Shown here: in pieces, positions 36,761 to 46,895 of the stretch
Position numbering within the stretch: the stretch's first letter is position 1
Layout of the letters: the number at the start of each line of letters is the position of its first letter
Program-made: the position numbers and the translations under genes
Source: Bigelowiella natans CCMP2755
Lineage: Eukaryota; Cercozoa; Chlorarachniophyceae
NCBI GenBank assembly: GCA_000320545.1
Contig: ADNK01002659.1
Location: forward strand, 1-59,615
Direction of reading: 5' to 3'
Length of the DNA stretch: 59,615 nucleotides
Notes under the pieces: generated by a model
Told to the model about the DNA's origin: nothing
Databases searched by the model: none
Seen by the model: the letters and a program-made list of their open reading frames with translations, nothing else

Positions 36761-37742
36761 AGACCTTCTTCATCAAAGCGTTCCATTGCTCAACAGCCTC
36801 CTCGCCACCAAACTTGCGAAGCACCTCTACAAAGTCATCAGGGCCGACTTGAAAGCTGAAAAACCCTTCTGGCGTGTGCATCCCCCACGAGGTGTACGTG
36901 TCCCATTCCACCGTTTCACCTACCAGAGAATCGGACAATGAAGGGCGCATCATGTTTGCCACAAGTTAGGAAAATATCCGTCCAATCGTGAGCTGTTTGT
37001 GTGGGTTAGCGCTGCTGCGGAAACAACGACTGCGCAAATGTTCCCTTCGCCCTGCCTTAAAGTGAAAGTATCGCCTTCGTCTTCCTTCTAGATTATTTAG
37101 CATCATAATTGCACCGGACAAGAACTCCCATTTCTTCCATAAACTTTTGAAAATCCAACACGAAGTATGAGATGGTGATGCGGATCTACCGATTGCGTCT
37201 AGTACTTGTCGCAGAGGGTTTACCGAGGGAATCGACATTCCTAGTTGAGAAAGATTGTGTGTGTGTGTGTGTGTGTGTGATAGATAGTGAGAAAAGGAAG
37301 GGGGGGGGGGGGGGGGGGAGGAAGTAGATGATAACAACGATTGTTTGATTGTTGTATCTTCCTATCTCAACTAACGGCGCTTTGGGCAAACTAGGGGACA
37401 TACAAGCAAACGACGAGCAAAATAGATCACAAATTAACCTGCGTAGAGGGATGGTCCCGTATCAAAAAGAAAACCGTTTCGCTCAAATCCATGAGCTGCC
37501 CCTCCCGGTAAATAGTGACTTTCGAGAACCAACACGCTATACCCGTAGCGCGCCAACAACGCCGCGCAACACAGGCCTGTAGGGTATAAGCTACAATTAT
37601 GTTTCGTATTGATGCACATAAGAATATGAATGGCACCTCCAATTCCTGAACCAATAACAATGATGTCCGGCTGCTCTTGCTGGCCAGACTGAATGCTTGA
37701 TTTGCTCGAACCTGTCGGCGAAGCACGACCTGTCTGCGCCAT
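33205..37742 (-). CDS. Carotenoid (prolycopene) isomerase CRTISO-like
   Basis: Nineteen exons, all GT-AG and in phase, 547 residues: 37742-37637, 37576-37439, 37240-37190, 36919-36765, 36612-36530, 36368-36343, 36276-36212, 36098-35990, 35812-35753, 35457-35385, 35277-35223, 35098-35034, 34778-34741, 34628-34534, 34354-34200, 34018-33964, 33877-33752, 33531-33483 and 33344-33205. The Rossmann FAD motif is DIIVIGSGIGGL, followed by SHYLPGGAAHGFERNG and FDTGPSLYAG. Later family strings are IPSLLDPSLAPEGHHVVHAY, PLTHERFLRRHKGAYGP and CGDSCFPG then VPAVAASGINAANS. Known role: FAD-dependent cis-to-trans isomerisation of prolycopene in plastids. The first in-frame ATG (37742) gives no transit peptide; the frame is open upstream to about 37950 with no ATG, so an upstream presequence exon may exist. 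A RetSat-type function is less likely from the GGAAHGFERNG string. Confidence 0.93.
33650..35150. repeat. (TA)n runs in CRTISO-like introns
   Basis: Runs at about 33652-33684, 34678-34718 and 35101-35149, each in a different intron. In the coding sense the 35101-35149 run ends essentially at the acceptor of exon 35098-35034. Confidence 0.85.
36720..37318. repeat. (AG)n, (GT)n and poly-G tracts in CRTISO-like introns
   Basis: AG run 36720-36757 just after the donor of exon 36919-36765 (coding sense); GT run 37255-37279 and a G run 37301-37318 upstream of the acceptor of exon 37240-37190. In the coding sense the last two are CA and C tracts. Confidence 0.8.
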
Positions 37743-38904
37743 TCTCCTACTGCCATGATTTCCATTCTTTCTAGCAATGTGTCTGAAGCGGTATCGGTCG
37801 TATAGAGCGATCAGGAAGGTTTCAACTTTGTTCAAAGGATTGGTTTTCCTTACTCGTTTGGCAATTGAGCCTTCTGCACTCCTCCCCTGGATCGACCTCG
37901 GAAGAATGGCTGGCCATGCGAATAAGTCTATGTTAGCAAGTAATAAATCTCAAATTTACGGGCTAAGAACTCATGCGCCTCACGTTCAGGATCGCATTTG
38001 TGCAGCTTCCGGTACGTTTGACCATAGGGCGCTGCAAGGGCCATGGCGACCTGTGTTTCACCGAGAGCAAAGATTCAACATTCGCCTCAAAAACTAGGAG
38101 TACTGCAGACGGGACTTCATTACCTGAACCCAAGCAATGCAACTTGTAGCGCTAACACGAAGGCCGCACACACTGCCACAGCTCTGGAGCACCGACGACG
38201 TGCATGTCCACGTCGACCACCCGGGACCATTCTTCTTGAGGTGGAAATTGTGGCTGGATTTCAATCAAGATTGCATCCCCAATACTACCATTTTGTTTCT
38301 GTTCGCATGGCATCGACCAAAGCACTTTTACATCCAAACTGAAAAGATTGTTGAGTGCTCAATGCGACAGATCTCTGATGTTCCTTCAATGCTGCTTTTC
38401 CTAGATGAGATGTTGGAATGCGATTCAATTGTTGCATGTACGCAAACGAAACGTCTCGATGTTCGAATCCCCGAATTTTTCAACATGCGACAATGCGAAG
38501 TTCAATGTTCAACTAGTCAACTAGATCAAATGAAAGGTCACCTACCTGAGAGCCGTGGCCGGCGGGGTGTGAAGCAGACCCTCAAATTTTCTCAGTGTTC
38601 CAGTTGATCGAGGAGGACACGGATGAGTTGACTTGTCCAGTGATCCGGCCTCATGGGGACTTCAAGTCCCCATGCGTGTGCGCGTAGGAGAACACACGTG
38701 CCCATGCACACCACATGCACTTGAAAAGCACACATGGATGCACACATGCATGCATGAGCGTTAACAATGACAACAATTCATAGCGATCAAGGGGTTTGTG
38801 CCAATTTTCAATTGCGACGAACCAGTTGTAAGGTTGCGACACACATGTGTAAAGGCCATTTTTCAAGTTTTTGTTCTGCTTTGGTAAATTTATCTAAATA
38901 AAAT
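37743..38904. other. Upstream of CRTISO-like gene, no assigned gene
   Basis: May contain the CRTISO-like 5' end (in-frame, stop-free to about 37950). A 156-codon frame at 38137-38607 on the plus strand has no recognisable motif, so I do not call it a gene. CATG-rich sequence occurs near 38685-38760. Confidence 0.35.
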
Positions 38905-39058
38905 ACGATAATGATTTCGAAATCAAAATCATTTTTATTTTTGATTTGGAAATCCAAATCATTTTTATTTTTGATTTGCAAATGTGATTTAGGCATATTT
39001 ATCAAATCAGAGGACGATTGTGAATTCCAAATCATTTTTATTTTTGATTTGGAAAAAA
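38905..39058. repeat. AT-rich short repeat array (AAATCATTTTTATTTTTGAT)
   Basis: The 20-mer AAATCATTTTTATTTTTGAT recurs at about 38925, 38953 and 39029, with shorter AAATC/GATTT flanks between copies. It lies about 200 bp outside the LTR element and is not part of it. Confidence 0.8.
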
Positions 39059-39267
39059 CAAAGATGGCCATTTCATGGTCACGTGATCGACCGATCTGCG
39101 GGCCTAGTGGACCTTTCGGGTCTTCTCCCATGCCAGCACGCTGCTGTGGAGACAACGGCGTGCAATTTGTGCAAGAATCAACAGGTGCAGTCACTGAACA
39201 CGATTTCAGATGCACCTTGTTTGGTCATCAACTGACGCTGCACGAGCTGCAGCTGCCATGATCAAAC

Positions 39268-39271
39268 AACT
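39268..39271. repeat. Target site duplication, left copy (AACT)
   Basis: AACT directly abuts the TG end of the left LTR and is repeated after the right LTR at 44988-44991. A 4-bp duplication is within the range for Ty3/gypsy integrases. Confidence 0.7.
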
Positions 39272-39597
39272 TGTTGCGCGTAAGGTGTTCACAGGCCGAG
39301 GCGCTACGTGCACAAGTAGGCAGGGGGGGGGAAAGGCACGTTTGCTTCCTTTTGAAGAGTTGTGTTTATTTTTATTAAAGATTATATTTTTATTAAATCG
39401 TGCACTGCGTAATCATTCGCGAAGCTTTCGCGAATGCCGCCGCACGTGGGGCAGCACACTTCCGGTGTGCTGCCATGAGTCCCGCCGGAACCCACGTGCC
39501 CATGCTGTATTAATATCTACGTTATCTATATTCTATATCCGCGACAACCCCTTTGTTGTCGCACGTGACTTGTGCCCGCGTAGTGGTACGCGCTACA
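39272..39597 (-). repeat. 3' LTR
   Basis: 326 bp, TGTAGCGCG...GCGCAACA in element sense. It appears base-for-base identical to the 5' LTR. It contains a GCGAAGCTTTCGC palindrome and a CACACTTCCGGTGTG hairpin-like inverted repeat. Confidence 0.95.
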
Positions 39598-39607
39598 CCT
39601 CCCCCAA
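39598..39607 (-). other. Polypurine tract
   Basis: In element sense CTTGGGGGAGG directly precedes the 3' LTR, the expected position of the plus-strand primer. Confidence 0.7.
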
Positions 39608-39648
39608 GTCACGTTGCTCCTTCCTTCCTTCCTTATTCCCTTAGACCT

Positions 39649-42600
39649 TCATCGCTTTCGGAACTTCACCAACCACCAGGTAATAGATTCCTCTCTAACC
39701 TTATCTCCTTTGTCGCTTACCCAGAACTCACCTTCGTCCTTAGGTTCGTGTCCATACCAGCCCTCTGCATCAAGGTCCCCCAGGACCTTATACCAGTGCT
39801 CAAAGGGTAAGTCGGGAACAGCTAGGTAGAGTAGCTGATATTTTCCGTCCTTTATTTTCATAGCTACCCTCTCCATATTTCGTAATCCAGGGTAGCCTAG
39901 ATAGACAATCTTCATGCGCCAATCGTCGTTCACCCTGACCTTATTGTTTCCATATTCCACATCGAACTTAGGTCGGGGTCCTAAACAAGGCATTGCTCGC
40001 TCCCACACAGTAGGGTTTACTTTAACATCCTCTAGGAGCTTCTCACCGATATCATAATTCTTTAGGTGACTGATGTGGCGCAAGGTGACCCTGTTCCCAT
40101 CATAGATGTAGTACTGCTTCCTCCCCTTCCTCTCGGTAACCTTTGCAACGCCACCCCAGAAGGGGTCTTGTTTATTTCTCGATCTCAGATTTACCTTGGC
40201 CCTAACATACTGTCCTTCCTTTAGAACTCGGCCATCGTACGGGACCTTCTCGTCTTCGCTCTCGGTATCGTCGTCGTTGTCGTCGCCTTCTTCCCTCTCC
40301 TTATCCTTGATACCTCCCCCAGACGTGAAGGTGTCGTTTACTAACCCTTGTATCTTGTCTGGTGTGGTGCTATTTATCCTGCTTAGGTTGGCCAAGGTGC
40401 GGTGGAGTCGCTCTACCTTGGAGTTGGACTGGGCATAGTATACAGGTGAGGCATCAATATTAGGGTGTGGTAGCTGTAGAAGAGAGGTCTCATTATCCAC
40501 ATGTAACTTCTTTGGTATCTTGTTTATGCTAACTTCATCAGGGATAGCCTGGAGCTCAGACTCCCAGGTACGGTAGCAGTTAGTAAGCCTCTGCTTATAT
40601 AAGCCTTTGTTCTTCTTAGCAACGTTGACCTTGATAATCTTTTTAACCCAGCACTTTCCAGTGGCCACATCAACGAAGGTAAGGTAGTGATAGCCATCGT
40701 ACTTATAAACATCAATTTGCACGATATCTAAGAAGTTCCTTGCTTTGATTTTCTTAGATGCACGGCTCTTGCTGGACTCCTTGGTGGCGACGCCTGCCGC
40801 CTTCAAGCTGGAGCACCTGCAGCCACGCAGGTATGTCCTTATCTCTTTTAGCTTGTAGGGCCAGTAGTAATGGTAGAGTAGAGCAGTGATATGGTTTTCT
40901 CCTACGTGTGCAGGTCCATGGGCGGTAAAGAGAAGGGCTCCCCTGGTCCGCCGTGGCACGTAGGTACGCCTAACATTATTAGTGTATACATATATCCTAT
41001 CACTAAGTACCTCATGCTTGTGTTTGTATTTATCCAGGTGTTCTTGAAGGTGCTGGAGCTCCTCTGGCTCAGGCAGGAAGTCGCCGTCCTCGAAGGTAAT
41101 CGCGTTAACCATAGGGGTGACCTGGGTAGGGACTTTCTTTTCGAACAGCCTGCTGAAATAGTCAGCAAGCTGCTTGTCTCCTGGTGCGTAGACCACTGTC
41201 CTCTTGTCCCTAAACTCTTCCGTGTCCGCCCTCATAGCTGCATACTCATCGTTAGGCGCTTCGAGCTTGCGGTCGATGCCTAGGAGGGGCTTGTGGTCAG
41301 TCATTAAGGTGAAGCTGGGCACCGACAGCAGGTAGTATCTTAGTTTCCTCTGCGCCTCAGTCATGGCTTTATACTCTCCTTTTGTAGGGCTGTACTTGGC
41401 CTCAGCTGCTGTGCAGGCCCTGCCCCACACCCGTATGATCTGCTGGTCTTGGGTAAGTACAGCAGCCATACCTAGCTTAGACCAGTCTGTCCATAGGGTA
41501 GCTGGTCTAGTAGTGTCTAGCTTAGCATTCAATAGGGTGTTGCTGCATAACTTTATTAGGTTATCGAAGTGGGCATCAAGGCCAGCCTTGGCCCACACCT
41601 TAGCGAAGCTGAGGCCTACAGAGTTCTCCTTCCGGTAAGCAGTAGTAAAAGCAGCTGCAGTCCTAGCGTAGGTAGGGGAGAACCTACGTAGTATCCAAGC
41701 TGCAGTCTGCAAGAATGACTTTAACTCCTTTGCATTCTTAGGTTTAGGGGCTTGCTGTAGTGCTGCTACTTTCTCGGGGTTTGGGGTGATGCGGCCTTGC
41801 TCCAGGTAATATCCACACCACTTGATTCTTGTAGCTAGGAATGTACACTTCTGCAGTCTAATAGTAAAACCGAAGTGTGCAAACCTAATAAATATATTTT
41901 CCAGGAGGAAGATCTGAGCGACGACTGTGTTGGTACATATTATGTCATCATCCACATACACAAACACAAACACCCACAACACAGACGCCATCCCATCATG
42001 TGTGTATGCCCTGTAGTTCTGACTACTGAACGCATCCCCTGATATGCTTAGGCCGTAAGGGAATACGACGAAGTGCCACTTCCTGTGCCTGCTGGAGAAC
42101 GCGGTAATGGGGCGGGAGGTTTTGTGGATGGGTGTCTGCATGTATGATTCATTTTTATCTAGGGAAGAGTAGTATTTGTATCCTATGACGTGTTCAATAA
42201 CGTCATCTATCCTTGGTGTAGGTGTCTGGATCCTCTTTATTACTCGGTTGTGGCGGATGAAGTTGTGCGCCAGGCGGAAGAAAGGGTAAGTAGGTTTCTT
42301 AGCTAGCACATGTCTCACGTTCCATGGTGAGTTGCTTGGCTCTATCTTCCCTTCCTTTGCCCATTCATTGATCTGCCACTCTATCTTTTCCCAGTCCGCT
42401 TCCGGTCGCCTATGTTCTGGGTCATTGATGATGCACTCTTCGTATCCCTTCTTTAGCTCGATCTTTACTGGGGTAAGCTTGCTGGAGGGCTTCGTCGTCG
42501 GCTTGGTGATGTCAGAGTACTTCTCGTTTAATATTTTATTAATGTACTTTTTGCCTTTGTCGATATCCCAATCATCAGCTGGGGGGGTCTTGTCCAGTAG

Positions 42601-44622
42601 CTCCGTTATCTGTCGGATGGTCTTGCCGGGGTTCTTCTTCCGTAGCTCGGTAGGTGTAGGTAGCTTGTTGTCCGCTAGGTCCATAAACTCTAACGCATTA
42701 ACGCTTGACTCAGAGGTCCACTCGTCAAGCCGTATCATGTTCTGGCTGATGGTCCTGCCTGACTTCTTTGGCAACTTAGCAAAGTATATCTTGTGATTGT
42801 AGAATGATATGATCCCCCCTAATTTTTCTAGGGCATCCTGTCCGAGGAGTAGTTCCATGGATAAAGTCATGGCTACTCGGGTCTTGATTTGGGTCTCCGC
42901 GTCGCTGCCAGGTATCTGTAGCTTTAGCATTAGCTCACCGACGGTCTTCATGGAAGAGCTTCCGTCTGCTTGAGCATATTTACGTTCTTTCTTAGTCACT
43001 TGATCCAATAGTCCTAACCTTCTTACTGTGCTTAGGCTTATGAAGGACTTCGGCATGCTGCCACTATCCCAAAGGGCAGGTAGTTTCTTGTAGTCTCCGT
43101 AGCTGTCTTTAACTTTAACCTTGGTCATAGCAACTTTGATAGTCCTGTTAGCGTCTTCGTCATTAATGTTGCATACTCCTAAGTTCTTTATGTCGTCTAG
43201 GGTCATGGGCTTGTCTTGGTCCTGCGTTGCTGGTACTGCTGTCTTCGTCGGCGCCTGCTTAAGGTGATCTAATATTCCGTTTATCTGCTGCTGTATAGCA
43301 TTGATACTGTTCTGCTTTTTGTTCTTATATTTATTGTTCTTCCCGTTGTTGCTGCCTTGCCATTTGCTGTTGTTATATCCTTGTCCTCTGCCTTTCTTTC
43401 TCTTTAACTTCTCGTAGTGTTCGTTGAGCTGCCTGATCGTCATCCTGGGTCGTCCTTCTTTCCTGTCTCTGCAGTCTTTAGCGGTGTGTTTCCCTTTACG
43501 TGAGCAGTATCCGCAACGTCGGTTACCTTCCCTGTCCTTGTACCAGTCTCGCTGCGGCTTAATAGCGTTAATGTTTCCTATGCCAGGTACCTTAGGGCTG
43601 GTAAACTTGCGGTCCTGCTCCTGCTCGCGTAGGGATATAGCCTGCACTGCTGCCTCCATCGTGGTGTAGCCTTTCTCCGTAACGTAAGTGGATTCCTTTA
43701 TCTTTAACTTGAACTCTTCAAACCTTGCCTGATCATCACCTGTGTTGTAATTAAAATCATGTAGTTCGTCGATCATATCCTGGAAGCGCGTGGCAAAGTC
43801 TCTAACAGGTTCTCTCTCATGCTGCATCATTGCTCTGTATTTTCTAATAGCCTGGGGTAGGGAGTTAGCATCCTGTTCATTTACAAAAGCCTTCATTATC
43901 GCCTCAACGTCTCGTAGCCCACTAACTGTAGTGTGTATTTTCTCTAGCTGCCTGATCCGGGTCCTGCCTGTCTCGTAAAGGTCCATGGCTTGCTTTATTA
44001 TAGCTAGCCATTTGAGCTTGTCGTTTTCGGTGGGGTTAGGGGTAAAGTCGCAGAGTATACTCCTAGCGTTCTTCCACCACCTCCTTGCCTCACCTCTTTT
44101 CCCGTTGTATTTCGTTATCATAACCGGTGCTGTTTTAACAGACATGAACTGGGTGTTCCGCTGTACCGGCTGCTGCTGCTTGACGGTGCTCTGGGTCGTC
44201 CCCCGCGAGGCGCCCAGACCCCCGTCGTTCCTAAACAAAGCTGCCCACTCTGGAGGTAAGTCTGCTTCGTAATCCATGATGTCCTGCATGATAGCTGCCC
44301 AAACATCATGTGTCTGATACTTGTATTCTATCGATACTTTCAGTTTGGCGTAGTTGCTCGCCCTGGGTCGCAAGGCTCGTAATGCCATTACGACCTTCTT
44401 GCTTTCGGCGGCCACGTCCTCGTCGTCCGCCTCGTAGAAGTTCTCCAGTGCCTCTGCTGCTGCATCTGCTTTCTTAATCCCGGGTGCTGGTCCCGGCGGT
44501 GCCTGTGGAGGTGTTCCTCCTCCTTCCTTAGCGTCCGTATCGCCCTTCCTTTCCTGTTTCTGCTCGTGCCCTTGCACGGCCTGCGAGCCAAAGTCCTGCT
44601 GTTCTTCTAGCTGCTGTGACAT
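39649..44622 (-). CDS. Gag-pol polyprotein of Ty3/gypsy retrotransposon
   Basis: One uninterrupted 1,657-residue frame from ATG at 44622. Gag-like region: residues about 150-350, with a retrotransposon gag pattern (RDFATRFQDMIDEL). Zinc knuckle CGYCSRKGKHTAKDC is at about 367. Aspartic protease LWDSGSMPKSF is at about 515. Reverse transcriptase is at about 740-960, with YVDDD at about 888. RNase H (LWTDWSKLGMAAVL) is at about 1040, with TDHKPLLG near 1110. The integrase zinc region H-x3-H...CxC is near 1234. The integrase core has IDVYKYDG (about 1300), VDNETS (about 1377) and KVERLHR. Gag and pol are in one frame, with no frameshift. A chromodomain is not evident at the C-terminus. No internal stops, so it may be active. 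Confidence 0.95.
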   Translation of the reverse strand: MSQQLEEQQDFGSQAVQGHEQKQERKGDTDAKEGGGTPPQAPPGPAPGIKKADAAAEALENFYEADDEDVAAESKKVVMALRALRPRASNYAKLKVSIEYKYQTHDVWAAIMQDIMDYEADLPPEWAALFRNDGGLGASRGTTQSTVKQQQPVQRNTQFMSVKTAPVMITKYNGKRGEARRWWKNARSILCDFTPNPTENDKLKWLAIIKQAMDLYETGRTRIRQLEKIHTTVSGLRDVEAIMKAFVNEQDANSLPQAIRKYRAMMQHEREPVRDFATRFQDMIDELHDFNYNTGDDQARFEEFKLKIKESTYVTEKGYTTMEAAVQAISLREQEQDRKFTSPKVPGIGNINAIKPQRDWYKDREGNRRCGYCSRKGKHTAKDCRDRKEGRPRMTIRQLNEHYEKLKRKKGRGQGYNNSKWQGSNNGKNNKYKNKKQNSINAIQQQINGILDHLKQAPTKTAVPATQDQDKPMTLDDIKNLGVCNINDEDANRTIKVAMTKVKVKDSYGDYKKLPALWDSGSMPKSFISLSTVRRLGLLDQVTKKERKYAQADGSSSMKTVGELMLKLQIPGSDAETQIKTRVAMTLSMELLLGQDALEKLGGIISFYNHKIYFAKLPKKSGRTISQNMIRLDEWTSESSVNALEFMDLADNKLPTPTELRKKNPGKTIRQITELLDKTPPADDWDIDKGKKYINKILNEKYSDITKPTTKPSSKLTPVKIELKKGYEECIINDPEHRRPEADWEKIEWQINEWAKEGKIEPSNSPWNVRHVLAKKPTYPFFRLAHNFIRHNRVIKRIQTPTPRIDDVIEHVIGYKYYSSLDKNESYMQTPIHKTSRPITAFSSRHRKWHFVVFPYGLSISGDAFSSQNYRAYTHDGMASVLWVFVFVYVDDDIICTNTVVAQIFLLENIFIRFAHFGFTIRLQKCTFLATRIKWCGYYLEQGRITPNPEKVAALQQAPKPKNAKELKSFLQTAAWILRRFSPTYARTAAAFTTAYRKENSVGLSFAKVWAKAGLDAHFDNLIKLCSNTLLNAKLDTTRPATLWTDWSKLGMAAVLTQDQQIIRVWGRACTAAEAKYSPTKGEYKAMTEAQRKLRYYLLSVPSFTLMTDHKPLLGIDRKLEAPNDEYAAMRADTEEFRDKRTVVYAPGDKQLADYFSRLFEKKVPTQVTPMVNAITFEDGDFLPEPEELQHLQEHLDKYKHKHEVLSDRIYVYTNNVRRTYVPRRTRGALLFTAHGPAHVGENHITALLYHYYWPYKLKEIRTYLRGCRCSSLKAAGVATKESSKSRASKKIKARNFLDIVQIDVYKYDGYHYLTFVDVATGKCWVKKIIKVNVAKKNKGLYKQRLTNCYRTWESELQAIPDEVSINKIPKKLHVDNETSLLQLPHPNIDASPVYYAQSNSKVERLHRTLANLSRINSTTPDKIQGLVNDTFTSGGGIKDKEREEGDDNDDDTESEDEKVPYDGRVLKEGQYVRAKVNLRSRNKQDPFWGGVAKVTERKGRKQYYIYDGNRVTLRHISHLKNYDIGEKLLEDVKVNPTVWERAMPCLGPRPKFDVEYGNNKVRVNDDWRMKIVYLGYPGLRNMERVAMKIKDGKYQLLYLAVPDLPFEHWYKVLGDLDAEGWYGHEPKDEGEFWVSDKGDKVREESITWWLVKFRKR

Positions 44623-44638
44623 TGTTAGTCAAATCGTT

Positions 44639-44656
44639 TCCCGTGTGTGGAAGCCA
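44639..44656 (-). other. Candidate primer binding site
   Basis: Five bases inside the 5' LTR, element sense reads TGGCTTCCACACACGGG. The opposite strand ends in CCA like a tRNA 3' end. I cannot name the tRNA, and the 5-nt gap from the LTR is slightly unusual. Confidence 0.4.
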
Positions 44657-44661
44657 AAGGT

Positions 44662-44987
44662 TGTTGCGCGTAAGGTGTTCACAGGCCGAGGCGCTACGTG
44701 CACAAGTAGGCAGGGGGGGGGAAAGGCACGTTTGCTTCCTTTTGAAGAGTTGTGTTTATTTTTATTAAAGATTATATTTTTATTAAATCGTGCACTGCGT
44801 AATCATTCGCGAAGCTTTCGCGAATGCCGCCGCACGTGGGGCAGCACACTTCCGGTGTGCTGCCATGAGTCCCGCCGGAACCCACGTGCCCATGCTGTAT
44901 TAATATCTACGTTATCTATATTCTATATCCGCGACAACCCCTTTGTTGTCGCACGTGACTTGTGCCCGCGTAGTGGTACGCGCTACA
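44662..44987 (-). repeat. 5' LTR
   Basis: 326 bp, identical by eye to the 3' LTR at 39272-39597. It is followed by the right AACT target duplication at 44988-44991. Confidence 0.95.
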
Positions 44988-44991
44988 AACT

Positions 44992-46895
44992 GAGCAACGC
45001 TGCTCGTTCGCATTGCGACGTTGCGTGCTGCATTGTGTGTCTCCATTGCTGGATTGTGGCAATCTGGCAATGCCCAAGTCCAGGAATGGCCTGGAAGTGT
45101 TTTGACATCCCAGTGACAATTTGAGCGCACACACGCGGACTTGCTTGCAATTGGCGCAGCAACTGGCGTGAGCTGCAGTTTGTGCGTGACGCACTGCTGG
45201 ACTGGCCGCCGCTCGTGGACCACACCCACTGCACCCACGTTTCACTTCTTCAGCATCGGCAGTGGCAAAAATTGCAAAAATGCGAAAGTGAAAATTTGCC
45301 TGTTGACGACCCAGTGCTGAACCTGGTTGCAAAAATGACGTGGTGAAAACCGTGGGCACGTCACACGTCTTGTTGGTGCTTGAAAACCGCACAGCAAGGA
45401 AGGACTCAATTGAACAGGTTTTGTCTCCAAATCAACTGGTGCGCAGTTGAGTCGGCGTTTGGCATCAGGGGAAAAATCGCTTTTGCTGCAAACAGAGAGT
45501 GAGGTGCTGACTTCATTGTGTTTCCTTGTGAGGCGTTGCAGGATGAAATGCACGTTGAAATTCAAAACCCAGCTTGCAATTCGATCTTGATGAGCTTGAC
45601 GGAAAAACACTGCGATCTCTTAATGAACGAACGATGAAAGTGTGATGTGGAATTCATTTTTTTTCAAAATGATCCACAGAGAGTTGCGAAAATTGTCTTC
45701 ATTCATGATCATCCTGCATTCAGATTGAAAATGGTCATTTAGACTGGTTTTGAAGAATGTCATCGTTGCTTTCCAAAAGACTTTTCTGCATTGGTGCTGC
45801 CAGTGAGAACGGCATCCATTTTTGACTGAATGAAGTCGAGGCAACGCAAAAATGAAATTTACAAAGTGCACAATTGTGGGTAATAATGTTGCACAAATTC
45901 CTTGACACAGACAGCAAATGGATTGCATTCATGTCCCATTTGAATTGCCGTTTTCCAGAGAAAATGAGAATAACGACATTTCATACATGCTGTCGTAGAG
46001 GACAAATGCAGACCGTTGTACTGAAGCAATCATCATCGAACATCGGACTATTTAATTGATCGTTTGCAAAGGCAACATGGGATGCGCCGGATCTGTACAG
46101 AGCACGTTTCAAATAGCAGAAGCCATTAGCAGTAAGAGTTGAATATTGTTTTCCGATAAATATGTGCGCACTAATTGGAATAAAAATGTAATGAAGCACA
46201 ATCTCACGAGCAGTTGCAAATTGCAGTGAAAACTGACATGGTCGATCACGCCCTCACCCAATTTTATTTCTTACGCTAGGAACCCCATTAGTGCTGACGT
46301 ACGATAGTGAACAAATAGAAGAACTATCAAGTTTGCTCACTCTCAAGGCGTAATCCTTTTCAATAGAAAATTAAGCCACCATTTCACCCTAATGAAACTA
46401 ATGACAGAAGATGCCCTGACCAGACAATCATACTAGCACTTTTACAGATATCGAAAAGGACAAAAGATTATTTCAAGCAAAGCATTTCCGAAGGACGCAT
46501 TTGTGCTTATCAATGTAGATAGAGTCTCCTACTCTGAGTATAGCTCTTACCTTTTCGATTACCAACCATCCTTAGGGCAAAGTTACGTTAAAGGTTGGCG
46601 AGAGAGCTGCTAATCTTTACTCAATGGATGTCAAAAAACTGTTTAAAGAAGGTTCTTTCGATAATATTTTACAGAAGGTTCTCTCGATGATAATTTATGA
46701 AATTAATTTCATTAAAATAAATCAGACAGTATATCCATTGAGGCTGGGAAGAGAGTTTCGTATGTAGCTGGCGAACATAGTTTAAGAAACATAAATAAGA
46801 GACGAAAATTAAGGCCTTTAAGGCGAGCCGAATTTGGCACTCAAGATTCAAAGTCTAAAAGGCAGATAGGGGAGATCATCCAGTCCCGAGTAAAT
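44992..46895. other. Right flank of the retrotransposon, no gene assigned
   Basis: About 1.9 kb without convincing coding sequence on either strand. 45000-45600 is rich in GCAAAA/TTGC words; 45600-46700 is AT-rich. A stop-free stretch from about 46720 leads into the ATG at 46896, so a 5' exon of the next gene could begin earlier. Confidence 0.4.

Larger units (their letters stand above)
39272..44987 (-). mobile_element. Complete Ty3/gypsy-type LTR retrotransposon
   Basis: A 5,716-bp element with two 326-bp LTRs that begin TG and end CA, a 4-bp target duplication (AACT), one long gag-pol frame read on the minus strand, a purine-rich tract before the 3' LTR and a possible primer site after the 5' LTR. 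The domain order protease, reverse transcriptase, RNase H, integrase defines Ty3/gypsy rather than Ty1/copia. The two LTRs look identical over their whole length, so the insertion is recent. It sits between the CRTISO-like and cNMP-RGS genes. Confidence 0.95.

Noticed and set aside
38137-38607. 156-codon open frame on the plus strand
   Set aside because: No motif, no splice partners, in a region upstream of CRTISO-like with no other gene signals; length alone is not enough.
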